Assembly (NCBI GenBank): GCA_018000455.1
Contig: JAGNJW010000002.1
Coordinates: 287,032-351,031 of the forward strand
Direction: 5' to 3'
From: Acidobacteriota bacterium
Lineage (GTDB): Bacteria; Acidobacteriota; Vicinamibacteria; Vicinamibacterales; UBA2999
DNA length: 64,000 nucleotides
Notes under the pieces: generated by a model
Databases searched by the model: none
The model's input: only the letters and a program-made list of their open reading frames with translations
What the model was told of the DNA's origin: nothing
Made by a program: the position numbers and the translations under genes
Shown: in pieces, positions 22,267-31,372 of the stretch
Layout of the letters: each line of letters begins with the position of its first letter
Position numbering within the stretch: position 1 is the stretch's first letter

Positions 22267-24420
22267 CTACTGGGTGGTGTTCCCGGCCCCCGGCAGCTTC
22301 GGCGTCACGCCGAGGTGGTGCATCACGAAGGCATAGATGTCGGCCGTGCTCTCGATCTGCTTCTTCGTGTTGCTGGCGCCGTGCCCGCTCTTCGTGTCGA
22401 CGCGAATGAGCACTGGCGCCTTGCCGCCCTGCCGCTCCTGCAGCGTCGCGGCGTACTTGAACGAGTGGGCCGGCACGACGCGATCGTCGTGGTCGGCGGT
22501 TGTGACGAGCGTCGCCGGGTAGCTCGTGCCCGCCTTCAGGTTGTGGAGCGGGGAGTAGGCCAAGAGCGCCTTGAACTCCTCGGGGTTGTCGCTCGAGCCG
22601 TAGTCGGCGATCCAGTTCCAGCCGATCGTGAAGGTGTGGAAGCGCAGCATGTCCATGACGCCCACCTGCGGGATGGCCACGGCGAAGAGCTCTGGCCGCT
22701 GGTTCATCACTGCGCCGACCAGCAGGCCGCCGTTCGAACCGCCGAGCATCGCGAGCTTCGGCGTGGAGGTGTAGTTGTTGGCGATGAGCCACTCGGCCGC
22801 CGCGATGAAATCGTCGAACACGTTCTGCTTCTGGAGCTTGGTGCCGGCCTCGTGCCAGGCCTCGCCGTACTCGGCGCCGCCGCGCAAATTGACCGAGGCG
22901 TAGACGAACCCCTGCTCGAGCAGCGCAATACGGAGCGCGCTGAATGACGGCGACATCGTGATGTTGAACCCGCCGTAGCCGTACATCAGTGTCGGATTTT
23001 GCCCGGTCTTCTGCAGTCCCTTCTTGTAGGTGAGGAACATCGGCACCTTCGTGCCGTCTTTGCTCGTCACGAACACCTGCGTGACCTCGTAGTCGCCGGC
23101 CGAGAAGCCGGGGATCGTCACCTCACGAAACGCCGAGGTTGCCCTCGTCGCCACGTCGTAGCTGAAAATCGTGGGTGGATAGTTGAACGAGGTGTAGGTG
23201 AAGAAAATCTGCGCGTCGTCCTGGCGGCCGCCAAGGCCGGTCACCGTGCCGGGGCCGGGTAGCGTGATCTCGTGCTCGGGCTTTCCGGTCAGGTCGAACA
23301 CGTACGAGCGTGACGTGACGTCCTTGAGGTAGCTCGCAAAGAGCTTGCCGCCGCCGGTGGCCACGCCGTCGAGCGGCTCGGGCCGTTCCGGCAGCACATC
23401 CTTCCACGACGACTCGGCCGGTGCCTTGGGGTCGAACAGGAACACGCGGCCGTTGGGCGCCTTGCGGTCGGTGTGGACGAGGAACGTGGCGCCGATGTTG
23501 TCGACGACGGTGAAGGTGTCGTCGCCGATGTCGCCGACGATTGGCTTGAAGGTCTCGTCCTTCGACGTCAGATCCCGGTAGAAGACCGCGTTGCCCTTCT
23601 TGCCCTTGCCGCGATCCGATACCGTCAGGATGAGGAAACGCTCGTCCTCGGTGACCTCGACCGTGTGGAAGCGCTCGGGGTTAGCCGGATCGGAGAACAC
23701 CCTCTCGTCCGCGGTCTGCGGCGTGCCTACCCGGTGGAAGTACACCTCGTGATTGACGTTCTTCGCCGAGAGGTCTCGCCCGCCCTCCGGGGCCGGGTAG
23801 CGGCTGTAGAAGAAGCCGTTGCCGGCCCAGGCCGCCCCGGACACCTTTACCCACTTGACGACATCCTCGCGCGGCTGCCTGGTCGCCACGTCGAGCACGC
23901 GGTACTCCATCCAGTCGGATCCGCCCTGCGAGAGGCCGTAGACGGCCAGAGCGCCGTCCTTCGACACGCTGAACACGGAGAGCTTGGTCGTGCCATCGGG
24001 CGACAACGTATTGGGATCGAGCAGCACCTCGGGCGCGCCGTCGAGTCCCTGCTGCCGGTAGATGACCGCCTGATTCTGCAAACCGTCGTTCTTCGAGAAG
24101 AAGTAGCGGTCGCCGCGACGTTCCGGAGCGCTGAACTTCGGGTAATCGAACAGCTGCTCCAGGCGGGCCGTGAGCGCCGGGCGGAAGGAGATGGTGTCGA
24201 GATGCGCGAAAGTGACCGTGTTCTGCGCCGCGACCCAGGCGGCCGTCTCGGCGGAGGTATCGTCCTCGAGCCACCGGTAGGGATCCGGCACGGCGACGCC
24301 GTGGTAGGTGTCGACGTGGTCGACCGTCTTCGTGGTCGGGTAGATCATCTTCGGCGGCTCCGGCGACGAACAGGCCGACGCCAGCACCATGCAGGCGGCG
24401 GTCAGTGACAGTCGAGGCAT
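22267..24420 (-). CDS. Prolyl oligopeptidase (S9A), lipoprotein
   Basis: A 717-residue prolyl oligopeptidase. A seven-bladed propeller (about 85-430) is followed by an alpha/beta-hydrolase domain with the nucleophile in MLGGSNGGLLVGA, the Asp in TTADHDDRVVPAHS and the His in KSGHGASN. The start of the mature protein (IYPTTKTVDHVDTYHGVAVPDPYRWLED) is the classic POP opening. The N-terminus MPRLSLTAACMVLASACSS is a lipoprotein signal, so the enzyme is anchored in the periplasm or outer membrane and would cut short proline-containing peptides. The ATG at 24420 lies 8 bp after the D-aminoacylase-like gene, so they form an operon. Confidence 0.93.
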   Translation of the reverse strand: MPRLSLTAACMVLASACSSPEPPKMIYPTTKTVDHVDTYHGVAVPDPYRWLEDDTSAETAAWVAAQNTVTFAHLDTISFRPALTARLEQLFDYPKFSAPERRGDRYFFSKNDGLQNQAVIYRQQGLDGAPEVLLDPNTLSPDGTTKLSVFSVSKDGALAVYGLSQGGSDWMEYRVLDVATRQPREDVVKWVKVSGAAWAGNGFFYSRYPAPEGGRDLSAKNVNHEVYFHRVGTPQTADERVFSDPANPERFHTVEVTEDERFLILTVSDRGKGKKGNAVFYRDLTSKDETFKPIVGDIGDDTFTVVDNIGATFLVHTDRKAPNGRVFLFDPKAPAESSWKDVLPERPEPLDGVATGGGKLFASYLKDVTSRSYVFDLTGKPEHEITLPGPGTVTGLGGRQDDAQIFFTYTSFNYPPTIFSYDVATRATSAFREVTIPGFSAGDYEVTQVFVTSKDGTKVPMFLTYKKGLQKTGQNPTLMYGYGGFNITMSPSFSALRIALLEQGFVYASVNLRGGAEYGEAWHEAGTKLQKQNVFDDFIAAAEWLIANNYTSTPKLAMLGGSNGGLLVGAVMNQRPELFAVAIPQVGVMDMLRFHTFTIGWNWIADYGSSDNPEEFKALLAYSPLHNLKAGTSYPATLVTTADHDDRVVPAHSFKYAATLQERQGGKAPVLIRVDTKSGHGASNTKKQIESTADIYAFVMHHLGVTPKLPGAGNTTQ

Positions 24421-24428
24421 GGTGCTCC

Positions 24429-26177
24429 TCAGCGCACGCCTGCATGGCCGGGGCCGCGCAGCGCTCGGCCGGGGCGGGCGGTCGTGATGGCGCCATCTTT
24501 GACCACCGCCTGACCGTTGACGAACACGTGGCGCATGCCGGCGGAATAATGGTTGGGCTGCTCGAAGGTGGCCACGTCCTTGACGGTGGCGGGGTCGAAC
24601 ACCACGAGATCGGCGAACATGCCGGGCCGCACGAGTCCGCGGTCGGTGATGCCGACGCGAATCGCCGCCTGCGACGTGGCCTTGCGGACGGCCTCCTCGA
24701 GTGTCAGCACGCCGTCCTCGCGCACGTACTTGCCGAGCACGCGCGTAAAGGTACCCCAGGCACGCGGGTGCGACTTCGATTCCGAGAGCGGGCCGTCTTC
24801 GGCCCTGGCGCCCGAGTCGGTGTCGAACGACACCCACGGCGTGCGCATGGCCTCAACCACGTCACTCTCGCGCATGATCGAGATGATGACCGAGGATTCC
24901 GCCTTGTCGGCGATGACGAGATCGATGGCGGCATCGCGCGGGTCCTTGTCCATGACCCGTCCGATCTCGACGAAGTTGAGCCCCTCGTACTTGCGCAGCG
25001 CCGGATCCAGCACCGAGCTCAGCATCACGCCGGCCGGGCCGCCCGAGCCGTACCACTGGTTCTCGAACGGCGCGTTCGGGTCGTCCATATCGCGCTTCAC
25101 GCGCTCGCGCGTCTCAGGATTCTTGAGCCGCTCGAGGAGGGCGTCGGTGCCGCCCTCGCGCACCCACACCGGCAAGCAGGCATCGAGGCCGTTCGAGGCG
25201 CGGTCGTAGGGGTAGATGTTGGCCGACACGCGCAGGCCACGGGCGCGCGCCGCCTCGATTCTGCGCAGCACCTCCGTCATCTTGCCCCAGTTGGCCTTGT
25301 AGGCCGTCTTCAGGTGCCAGATCTCGGCCGGGATGTTGGCGCGCTCGGCAATCGTCAGCACCTCGTCGATCGACTCGAAGACCTTGTTGCCCTCCGAGCG
25401 CTGATGGGTGATGTAGATGCCGCCGTGCTCAGCCGCCACCTTGGCCAGCTCCACCAGTTCATCGGTGGTCGAGAAGCGGTTGGGGATGTACTGCAGCGAC
25501 GAACTCAGACCGAGCGCGCCGTCAGTCATCGCCTCGGCCACCAGCTGCTTCATCTTCGTCATCTCGTCGGGCGTGGCCGGCCGATCGGCCTTGCCCACCA
25601 CGTAGTCGCGCACGCCGCCCGAGCCGACGAACGTGCCGATGTTCACGGCCGAGGTCGCCGCCTCCAGCTTCGTGAAGTACTCGGCCAGCGTTGTGAAGTC
25701 CTGCGGGATCTTGAAGAAGTCGTAGCTCGCCTTGCGGTCGGCCATCATCTGATCGTTGACCGGCGCAATCGAGGCCCCCTCGCCCGTGATCTCGGTCGTG
25801 ATGCCCTGCGTGATCTTGCTCGCGACGCGGCTGTCGACGAGAGCGTTGAACTCGGATTGCCCCAGCAGGTCGATGAAGCCGGGCGCCACCACCTGACCGG
25901 CGGCATCGATGCGGGTCGCCGCCTCGGCCTTCGAGAGATCGCCGATCGCCAAGATGCGATCGCCTTTGATGCCGATGTCGGCATGGAACCAGGGCGCACC
26001 GGTGCCGTCGACGACGCGGCCGTTGGCGATGACGACATCGAACCTGAGCACGGCCGCCGCAGCGGGCGCAGCCTCGGGCACCTGGGCGGCCGGCTCCGGA
26101 GCCCCACCTCCGCACGCGGCAGACAGGGCCACCGCTCCCACGACACCGGCCAGGACGACGCGCATGCGTATGAACAT
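24429..26177 (-). CDS. N-acyl-D-amino-acid deacylase family amidohydrolase, lipoprotein
   Basis: A 582-residue member of the D-aminoacylase/amidohydrolase superfamily with a lipoprotein signal (VVLAGVVGAVALSAAC). The entry segment PGFIDLLGQSEFNALVD replaces the usual PGFIDxHxHxD, so the first metal-binding HxH is absent, and TTEITGEGAS replaces the TGNCG cysteine loop. The later metal ligands seem kept: ITHQRSEG, IWHLKTAY and SFDTDSGA. It therefore belongs to a divergent branch whose metal content is unclear. It is first in an operon with the prolyl oligopeptidase, suggesting peptide scavenging at the cell surface. The ATG at 26177 follows TACAAT by six bases. Confidence 0.88.
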   Translation of the reverse strand: MFIRMRVVLAGVVGAVALSAACGGGAPEPAAQVPEAAPAAAAVLRFDVVIANGRVVDGTGAPWFHADIGIKGDRILAIGDLSKAEAATRIDAAGQVVAPGFIDLLGQSEFNALVDSRVASKITQGITTEITGEGASIAPVNDQMMADRKASYDFFKIPQDFTTLAEYFTKLEAATSAVNIGTFVGSGGVRDYVVGKADRPATPDEMTKMKQLVAEAMTDGALGLSSSLQYIPNRFSTTDELVELAKVAAEHGGIYITHQRSEGNKVFESIDEVLTIAERANIPAEIWHLKTAYKANWGKMTEVLRRIEAARARGLRVSANIYPYDRASNGLDACLPVWVREGGTDALLERLKNPETRERVKRDMDDPNAPFENQWYGSGGPAGVMLSSVLDPALRKYEGLNFVEIGRVMDKDPRDAAIDLVIADKAESSVIISIMRESDVVEAMRTPWVSFDTDSGARAEDGPLSESKSHPRAWGTFTRVLGKYVREDGVLTLEEAVRKATSQAAIRVGITDRGLVRPGMFADLVVFDPATVKDVATFEQPNHYSAGMRHVFVNGQAVVKDGAITTARPGRALRGPGHAGVR

Positions 26178-26183
26178 GGCGCG

Positions 26184-26189
26184 ATTGTA
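26184..26189 (-). promoter_or_regulatory. -10 element TACAAT for the deacylase-oligopeptidase operon
   Basis: TACAAT on the minus strand, six bases (cgcgcc), then the ATG at 26177. It is divergent from the TACACT of the gene at 26260, 58 bp away. Confidence 0.5.
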
Positions 26190-26247
26190 ACGGGGTCTGT
26201 CACCTTTACGCATGTCTCGGTGAAGGGGCCACCACCTTCGGGGCCGC

Positions 26248-26253
26248 TACACT
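26248..26253 (+). promoter_or_regulatory. -10 element TACACT for the gene at 26260
   Basis: TACACT, six bases (ggcacg), then the ATG at 26260, with no ribosome site. The promoter looks intact although the gene is truncated. Confidence 0.45.
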
Positions 26254-26259
26254 GGCACG

Positions 26260-26694
26260 ATGCTTCGCCGGACCGTGGTCGTCGTGCTGGCCTGCCGGGG
26301 CCTCGGGCTGGCCGCCCAGGGCCAACCGGCAGGCGCCACACGGCCATTTCTCGGCGTCACCCTCACAGAGCGGACGTTCACCTCACCGCGGCCGGCGCGC
26401 ACGGTGGTGGGCCTGCCACGCCACCGCCGGACGCTGACGCTGGTGACGGTCGACGGTCGCGCCGGCGTCTCGGGCCTGACGCCGCGCGAGATCGCCGAGA
26501 TCCTGATCGGCGAGTTCGGCGTGTGGGATGCGCTCAATCTCGATGGCGGCGGCTCGACCACGATGGCGTGGCAGGATCCGGTCACCGGGCAGCCGGCCCT
26601 CCTCAACACGCCCTCGGATGGACCCGCCGGGCGGCGCGTGGCGACGAGTCTCGCCGTGTTCGCACGGCCGGCCCGCCAGGCTCCGGCACCGTGA
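26260..26694 (+). pseudogene. Truncated phosphodiester glycosidase (NAGPA domain) gene
   Basis: The 144-residue frame has a secretion signal (LRRTVVVVLACRGLGLAAQ) that runs almost at once into the C-terminal half of a NAGPA-type domain: RTVVGLPRHRRTLTLVTVDG, then LTPREIAEILIGEFGVWDAL, then NLDGGGSTTMAWQ and LLNTPSDGPAGRRVATSLAVF. Complete NAGPA domains, found in enzymes that remove GlcNAc from phosphodiester-linked sugars, have roughly another 100-150 residues before this block. The frame is intact and the promoter is present, so a short secreted product could still be made, but it is unlikely to be a working hydrolase. An in-frame internal deletion is the simplest account. Confidence 0.65.
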
Positions 26695-26716
26695 GGCCAG
26701 AGGGTCTAGCGGCCCG

Positions 26717-28105
26717 TCACTCCGGGACCGACCCGGACACCGCCGCCAGGTCCACGTAGCCGATGCCGTCCCGCACGGTGAGCTTGGTGCCGAACGGCGC
26801 GGAGAGCGTCGTGAGGTCGTTGAGGATCTTCTGCGCCAGCGGGGCATCGGCGAGCATCGGGCGGCCGCGCACTTGTCGCGGCGACCCGAACCCGAGCGAA
26901 ATCGGGTGCAACGCCAGCTCGACGAGCCGATCGCCGTCGAAACGCGGCATCGCCACCACCGACTCCCAGATGAGCCGGTCGGCGGGGAAACCCGACTTGC
27001 CGTTGTTGTAGCGCTTGTTCAGGTAGTCGTTCGCCTGCCCATCGACGCCCAGGCCCTGCTCCTCGTAGTTGTCGGTCGGGTAGCGCAGCAGCGTCTCGTT
27101 CTGAAAGAGGAAGTCGCCGAGGCTGTAGAGGATGGGGCGGCCCTTGTAGATCTCGATGCCGCGCAGCACGTGCGGCCCGTGGCCCACGAACATGTCGGCG
27201 CCGGCATCGACCATCGCGCGCGCGAAGGTGGGCAGGAACATCGCCGGTTCGGTGATGCCGGCCCGGCCCGACTCGTGCGAGTGAATGGTGACGATCACGT
27301 GGTCGGCCAGCGTCGCGGCGCTCTTCACGACGGCGGCGATCTCACTTAGATCGCGCGGGTTGGGCTCGGTGCGGATGCCGGGCGTCGCGCCAGCCACGAA
27401 GCGGCGTCCGACAAACGTCAGGACGTCCCCGGCCGCGGCAGGACGTCCCGTCACTTCGCCGGCCGCCAGCCGCAGCTGCTCGAAGCGCTCCGGCGTGACG
27501 ACGTAGGTGGTCGTGAACCGCAACGGGTTGAGACCCGGGCGCGGCGGCACGTCGCCGCGGGTGGTCCCGGCTCGGGAGTGATCGGGGAAGGTCGACGACA
27601 CCGAGATGAGGGCGACGCGGCCCTTGGCCGTCTCGAGGAACTTGGCCTCGCGCGCTTCGACGAGGCTCTGGCCGACGCCGGCGGCGAGGATGCCGGCCTC
27701 GGCCACGTACTTCTGCGTGAGGCGCATGCCGGCCACGCCGTAGTCGCCGGTGTGGTTGTTGGCCAGCGACCCGAGGTCGAAGCCCGCCCACGCGAGGTCC
27801 TTGGCGAGTGCCGGCTCGGCGCGCATGTAGGTGCCGCCGCTCTCGTTCATCGGATACATCTCGAAGTCGTGGAACAGCATCTCGATGTTCGTGAAGGCCG
27901 CATCCGCCCCGCGCACGAGCGCGATGAGCCGCGTGAAGGCGGGCTCGGTGTAGACCGAGAGCTTGCGCGTGATGATGGAGTCGCCGGTCAGGGCGAAGGT
28001 GATGCCGGCAGGCGGGGCCTGCGCCAGCAGCCGGGCCCGGCCATCCGCGGCCCACAGGCCGAAGACCGCCAGCCATACGAGCGCCATCACGAATCGCGGG
28101 GTCAT
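26717..28105 (-). CDS. CapA/PgsA family metallophosphoesterase-like secreted protein
   Basis: A 462-residue protein with a signal peptide (MALVWLAVFGLWAADGRARLLAQA) and a CapA domain related to calcineurin-like phosphoesterases. Metal-site motifs are FALTGDSII, FTNIEML, SLANNHTGDYG, IVTIHSHESG and FVGHGPHVLRGIE, followed by LYSLGDFLFQNE. CapA proteins take part in poly-gamma-glutamate or capsule synthesis in bacilli, but many homologues are secreted hydrolases of unknown role, and no capB or capC is here. ATG at 28105 has GGGAGG seven bases before it. The next gene upstream on the same strand ends 46 bp away. Confidence 0.88.
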   Translation of the reverse strand: MTPRFVMALVWLAVFGLWAADGRARLLAQAPPAGITFALTGDSIITRKLSVYTEPAFTRLIALVRGADAAFTNIEMLFHDFEMYPMNESGGTYMRAEPALAKDLAWAGFDLGSLANNHTGDYGVAGMRLTQKYVAEAGILAAGVGQSLVEAREAKFLETAKGRVALISVSSTFPDHSRAGTTRGDVPPRPGLNPLRFTTTYVVTPERFEQLRLAAGEVTGRPAAAGDVLTFVGRRFVAGATPGIRTEPNPRDLSEIAAVVKSAATLADHVIVTIHSHESGRAGITEPAMFLPTFARAMVDAGADMFVGHGPHVLRGIEIYKGRPILYSLGDFLFQNETLLRYPTDNYEEQGLGVDGQANDYLNKRYNNGKSGFPADRLIWESVVAMPRFDGDRLVELALHPISLGFGSPRQVRGRPMLADAPLAQKILNDLTTLSAPFGTKLTVRDGIGYVDLAAVSGSVPE

Positions 28106-28151
28106 CGCCGTCCTCCCGCCGCGCTTGGCGCGGCCTGCCAACCCGGGGATG

Positions 28152-29456
28152 CTACTCCATGAACTTGCGGATTGTGTTGCCAAACGACTCGCGGCCGGTG
28201 GCCGGGTCGTAGACGATGACCGGCATCAAGCGGCCGCGGATTCGCTGTGGGTTGGCGCGAGCGTAGCCCATGAGCGTCTCGGCCAGACCGACCTTGTTGG
28301 CCGACACGTCGGGATCGCGCGGGTAGCTCGTGAAGAGATCGGTGAGACTCACCGGCCACGGCACGCCGCGCAGCAGGCCGTCCACGACGGCGCCCTTCAG
28401 CACGTTGTGCGAGAAGTTGAAGAAGAACGACAGCGGTGAATAGGCGGCGGCGGTGGGACGCAACGCCTCGAACTCCTCGCGCAGCCGATCGCGGTGGGCC
28501 AGGAGCAGCTCGCGGGCTTGCGACCGCTCCGCCTCGTGGGGAATGAGGGTCGTGAAGGGCGCGCCGACGAACGCGCGCGCGTCCGGGGTGAGGCCGTTGA
28601 GCAGCGCCTCCACCACCAGGTCGCGCTCCCGACCGAACTGCCCCGCGTCGGTCAGCCGCACGTACTCTTCGGCCGCCTTCGCCACGGCGAAGCACAACCA
28701 CGGATAGTCGGCGACGTTGTCGTCGCGCATCTTGATCGTATCGCGCGCGTAGGTGGCTTCGAACCCGAAGCGCAGGTGCGATCCCATCGCCGCGCAGTGC
28801 TGCAGCGCCGTGCGGGTGCGGCGCTCGGGGCCGAGCGTCCGCACGCGATCGAGCAGCAGGCCGTAGCCGTGCTCCTGCCGTTCGTAGTGCGCCGTGGCGA
28901 TGAGCGCCAGCCCCTCGGCGTCGTCGCAGAAACGCTGGCCGCTGCCGCCGGCCCCCTGCACCCTGGCCAGCAGCGCCTCGACCAGGCCGAGATGCTCACC
29001 GGCTTGGTCCTCGTCCCACGCCCGCAACGACAGCAGCGCCAGCAGGTACATCAGGTAGTAGTCGAGCAGGATGGCGAGCACGCCGCGGTCGGGACGATCC
29101 TCCCCGCGCAGGCGGATCAGGTAGTTGAGCACGTCCACCGTGATGGTGTCGTCGTTGACCCTGTCGGCCACGCCGTCCCAGTCGTTGAGCGCGTGCAGGC
29201 CTTCCTGGGCGCGGGTGCGGCCGTCGTAGTCGGCGACGGCAACGCTCAGATCGCACTTGCGCGCGCCGACGTGCCAGACGTGCGTGCGCATGCCCTCTCT
29301 CAGGCGGAGCAAGGCATGCTCGAGGTTGCGGCCATCGGCCGCGAAGGCCAGGATGTCGGCCCGCACGTCGAGCACGCCGCCGATGAGGTGGCACACATCG
29401 ACGAACGGCACGGCCGGCGGGCGGAGCAAGGAACGAGGGGACGAGGACGAGGGCAT
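28152..29456 (-). CDS. Unrecognised 434-residue soluble protein
   Basis: I do not recognise this family. The product has no signal peptide or clear membrane helix and looks largely alpha-helical, with several Trp, Tyr and Cys residues in conserved-looking phrases: VDVCHLIGGVLDVRADILAF near the start, HVWHVGARKCDLSV, LLDYYLMYLLALLSLRAW, LSFFFNFSHNVLKGAVVDGL, and a final GYARANPQRIRGRLMPVIVY. The residues HVWH and NFSHN may matter. It has a full-length, frame-clean coding pattern. It lies 46 bp upstream of capA on the same strand, so the two may be co-transcribed. The ATG at 29456 is the most likely start; one at 29480 is possible. Confidence 0.7.
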   Translation of the reverse strand: MPSSSSPRSLLRPPAVPFVDVCHLIGGVLDVRADILAFAADGRNLEHALLRLREGMRTHVWHVGARKCDLSVAVADYDGRTRAQEGLHALNDWDGVADRVNDDTITVDVLNYLIRLRGEDRPDRGVLAILLDYYLMYLLALLSLRAWDEDQAGEHLGLVEALLARVQGAGGSGQRFCDDAEGLALIATAHYERQEHGYGLLLDRVRTLGPERRTRTALQHCAAMGSHLRFGFEATYARDTIKMRDDNVADYPWLCFAVAKAAEEYVRLTDAGQFGRERDLVVEALLNGLTPDARAFVGAPFTTLIPHEAERSQARELLLAHRDRLREEFEALRPTAAAYSPLSFFFNFSHNVLKGAVVDGLLRGVPWPVSLTDLFTSYPRDPDVSANKVGLAETLMGYARANPQRIRGRLMPVIVYDPATGRESFGNTIRKFME

Positions 29457-29585
29457 GGGGTGACGCGAGGCTGCCCGCATTATCGCGCCTGTGCGGCACG
29501 CCGTGAAGAGCGGCGTGGTCCGGCCCGATAAAACGGACTCGGAGGCCCGTGCTACTCTGACGAGACCTCCCCCAAAGGGGTACCC

Positions 29586-31370
29586 ATGCTCGTCCGGATC
29601 CTGCCGCTGCTCGTGGCAGCGCTCGTTGCGGCGGTGCCGTCGACCGCCCACGCTCAGCTTCGCGCCCGCCTGCTCGCCTCGGGCTTCAACCGGCCCAACG
29701 GCGTGGTCTTCGATCCGGTCGTCCCCGGCGCCATCTACGTCGTCGACCAGGCAGGCGTCATCCGTGCCTTCCTGAACGGCGCCGAGCGGCCGACGCCCTT
29801 CCTCAACCTGAGCACCGTCGTGTCGCCGGGGGGTGGTGAACAGGGCCTGCTCGGCATAGCGTTTCCGCCCAATGCCGCAGCGTCCGGTCGGGTCTTCGTT
29901 CACTTCACGAACGCGGCGGGCCACAGCGTGGTCGCCCGCTTCACCCGCAGCACGGCCGACCCGCTGATCCTGGACGCCGCGTCCCGCTTCGACCTGCAGT
30001 GGCCGGCCGCCGCCGGCGGACGCCAGGGCTTCATCACGCAACCGTACAGCAACCACAACGGGGGCCACCTGGCCTTCGGCCCCGACGGCTTCCTCTACGT
30101 CGGGATGGGCGATGGCGGCGCCGGCGACGATCCGCTGAACAACGCGCAGACGCCAGGCACGCTGCTCGGCAAGATGTTGCGCATCGACGTCTCGGTAGCG
30201 AGCACCGACCCGGTGGGCTACGCGATTCCCCCCGGTCAGCCTACCTTCGGCACCATGACCCCGGCCCTGCCGGAGATCTGGTCATTCGGCCTGCGCAACC
30301 CATGGCGCTACACCTTCGACGACTTCGGCGCTGAAGCCACCAACGCGCTCATCATCGGCGACGTCGGCCAGGGTGACCGCGAGGAGATCGACATCGAACC
30401 GGCGGGCCAGGGCGGGCGCAACTACGGCTGGCGTGTCTACGAAGGGACGCTCGAGAACACCCGCGTCGCCCCGCTCGGACCAGCCTACCTGCCGCTGCAA
30501 AGCCCGAGCTTCGAGTACACGCACAGCGTCGGGCAGGCCATCACCGGCGGCTTCGTCTATCGCGGTTCCGCGCTGGGCGTCGGCTATCGGGGCCGCTACT
30601 TCTATGCCGACTGCGTGCAGGGCAAGATCTTCTCGCTGGCATGGACCATCGACAGCGGCACGGGTGAAGCCGTCGTCGGCCCCAGCACCGACCATACGCC
30701 CGACATGGGGGGACCGTTCCAGTGCGTCGCCGCCTTCGCGCGCGACTTGAACGGAGAGCTCTACTTCATGGACTTCGGCTACGCGGCCACCGGCACTGGA
30801 CGCGTATTTGCCATCGAGGTGGCCGGCCCGTCGGCGCCTGGTACCCCCACGAACCTGGCGGCCACCGTCACCGGCAGCACGGTGAACATCACCTGGGGGG
30901 CGCCGGGTTCGGGCGGCACGGTCGCCGGCTACGTGCTCGAGGCGGGCAGCGCACCGGGACTCACCGACATCACGACCTTCACCACCGCGACGCTGGGACT
31001 GACCGTACCGGACGTGCCTACCGGCCAGTACTTCGTGCGCGTGCGCGCCACGGGCGCCGCCGGCACGAGCGCCGCGACGAGCGACCTCACGATCAACGTC
31101 GGCTGCACGCCGGCGCTGGCGCCGACGACCTTCACGGCCACCGTCTCGGGCGGCACCGTCACGCTCAACTGGAGCGTCGAGGCCGGCACGACCCAGACGG
31201 TGATTGAAGCCGGCTACGGCCCCGGCGCGACCGCGCTCACGATCGCCTCCGGCGGCTCCGGCGCCGTCTTCCCCGGCGTTCCTGCTGGCACCTACTACGT
31301 GCGGACGCGGGCCAGGAACGCCTGTGGCCTGAGCACGCCGTCGGTCGAGCGTATGCTGACCGTGCCGTAG
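29586..31370 (+). CDS. Secreted PQQ-type sugar dehydrogenase with C-terminal FN3 modules
   Basis: A 594-residue protein with a signal peptide (ILPLLVAALVAAVPSTAHAQ), a six-bladed glucose/sorbosone dehydrogenase propeller (about 25-410) and two FN3-like modules (about 412-505 and 505-594). The propeller shows EQGLLGIAFPPN, SNHNGGHLAFGPDGFLYVGM with the catalytic-type His, WSFGLRNPWRYTFDD and ITGGFVYRG, as in soluble aldose dehydrogenases that use PQQ and calcium. The FN3 parts repeat YVLEAGSAPGL and GQYFVRVRATGAAGTSAA and probably bind polysaccharide. AAAGGGG before the ATG at 29586 is the ribosome site, and TACTCT at about 29554 may be the -10. The FN3 units resemble those of the gene at 3055. 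Confidence 0.9.
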   Translation: MLVRILPLLVAALVAAVPSTAHAQLRARLLASGFNRPNGVVFDPVVPGAIYVVDQAGVIRAFLNGAERPTPFLNLSTVVSPGGGEQGLLGIAFPPNAAASGRVFVHFTNAAGHSVVARFTRSTADPLILDAASRFDLQWPAAAGGRQGFITQPYSNHNGGHLAFGPDGFLYVGMGDGGAGDDPLNNAQTPGTLLGKMLRIDVSVASTDPVGYAIPPGQPTFGTMTPALPEIWSFGLRNPWRYTFDDFGAEATNALIIGDVGQGDREEIDIEPAGQGGRNYGWRVYEGTLENTRVAPLGPAYLPLQSPSFEYTHSVGQAITGGFVYRGSALGVGYRGRYFYADCVQGKIFSLAWTIDSGTGEAVVGPSTDHTPDMGGPFQCVAAFARDLNGELYFMDFGYAATGTGRVFAIEVAGPSAPGTPTNLAATVTGSTVNITWGAPGSGGTVAGYVLEAGSAPGLTDITTFTTATLGLTVPDVPTGQYFVRVRATGAAGTSAATSDLTINVGCTPALAPTTFTATVSGGTVTLNWSVEAGTTQTVIEAGYGPGATALTIASGGSGAVFPGVPAGTYYVRTRARNACGLSTPSVERMLTVP

Positions 31371-31372
31371 TC

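Noticed and set aside
24405..26759. 784-codon plus-strand open frame
   Set aside because: Antisense to the D-aminoacylase-like gene, rich in His, Arg and Gly, with no recognisable domain.
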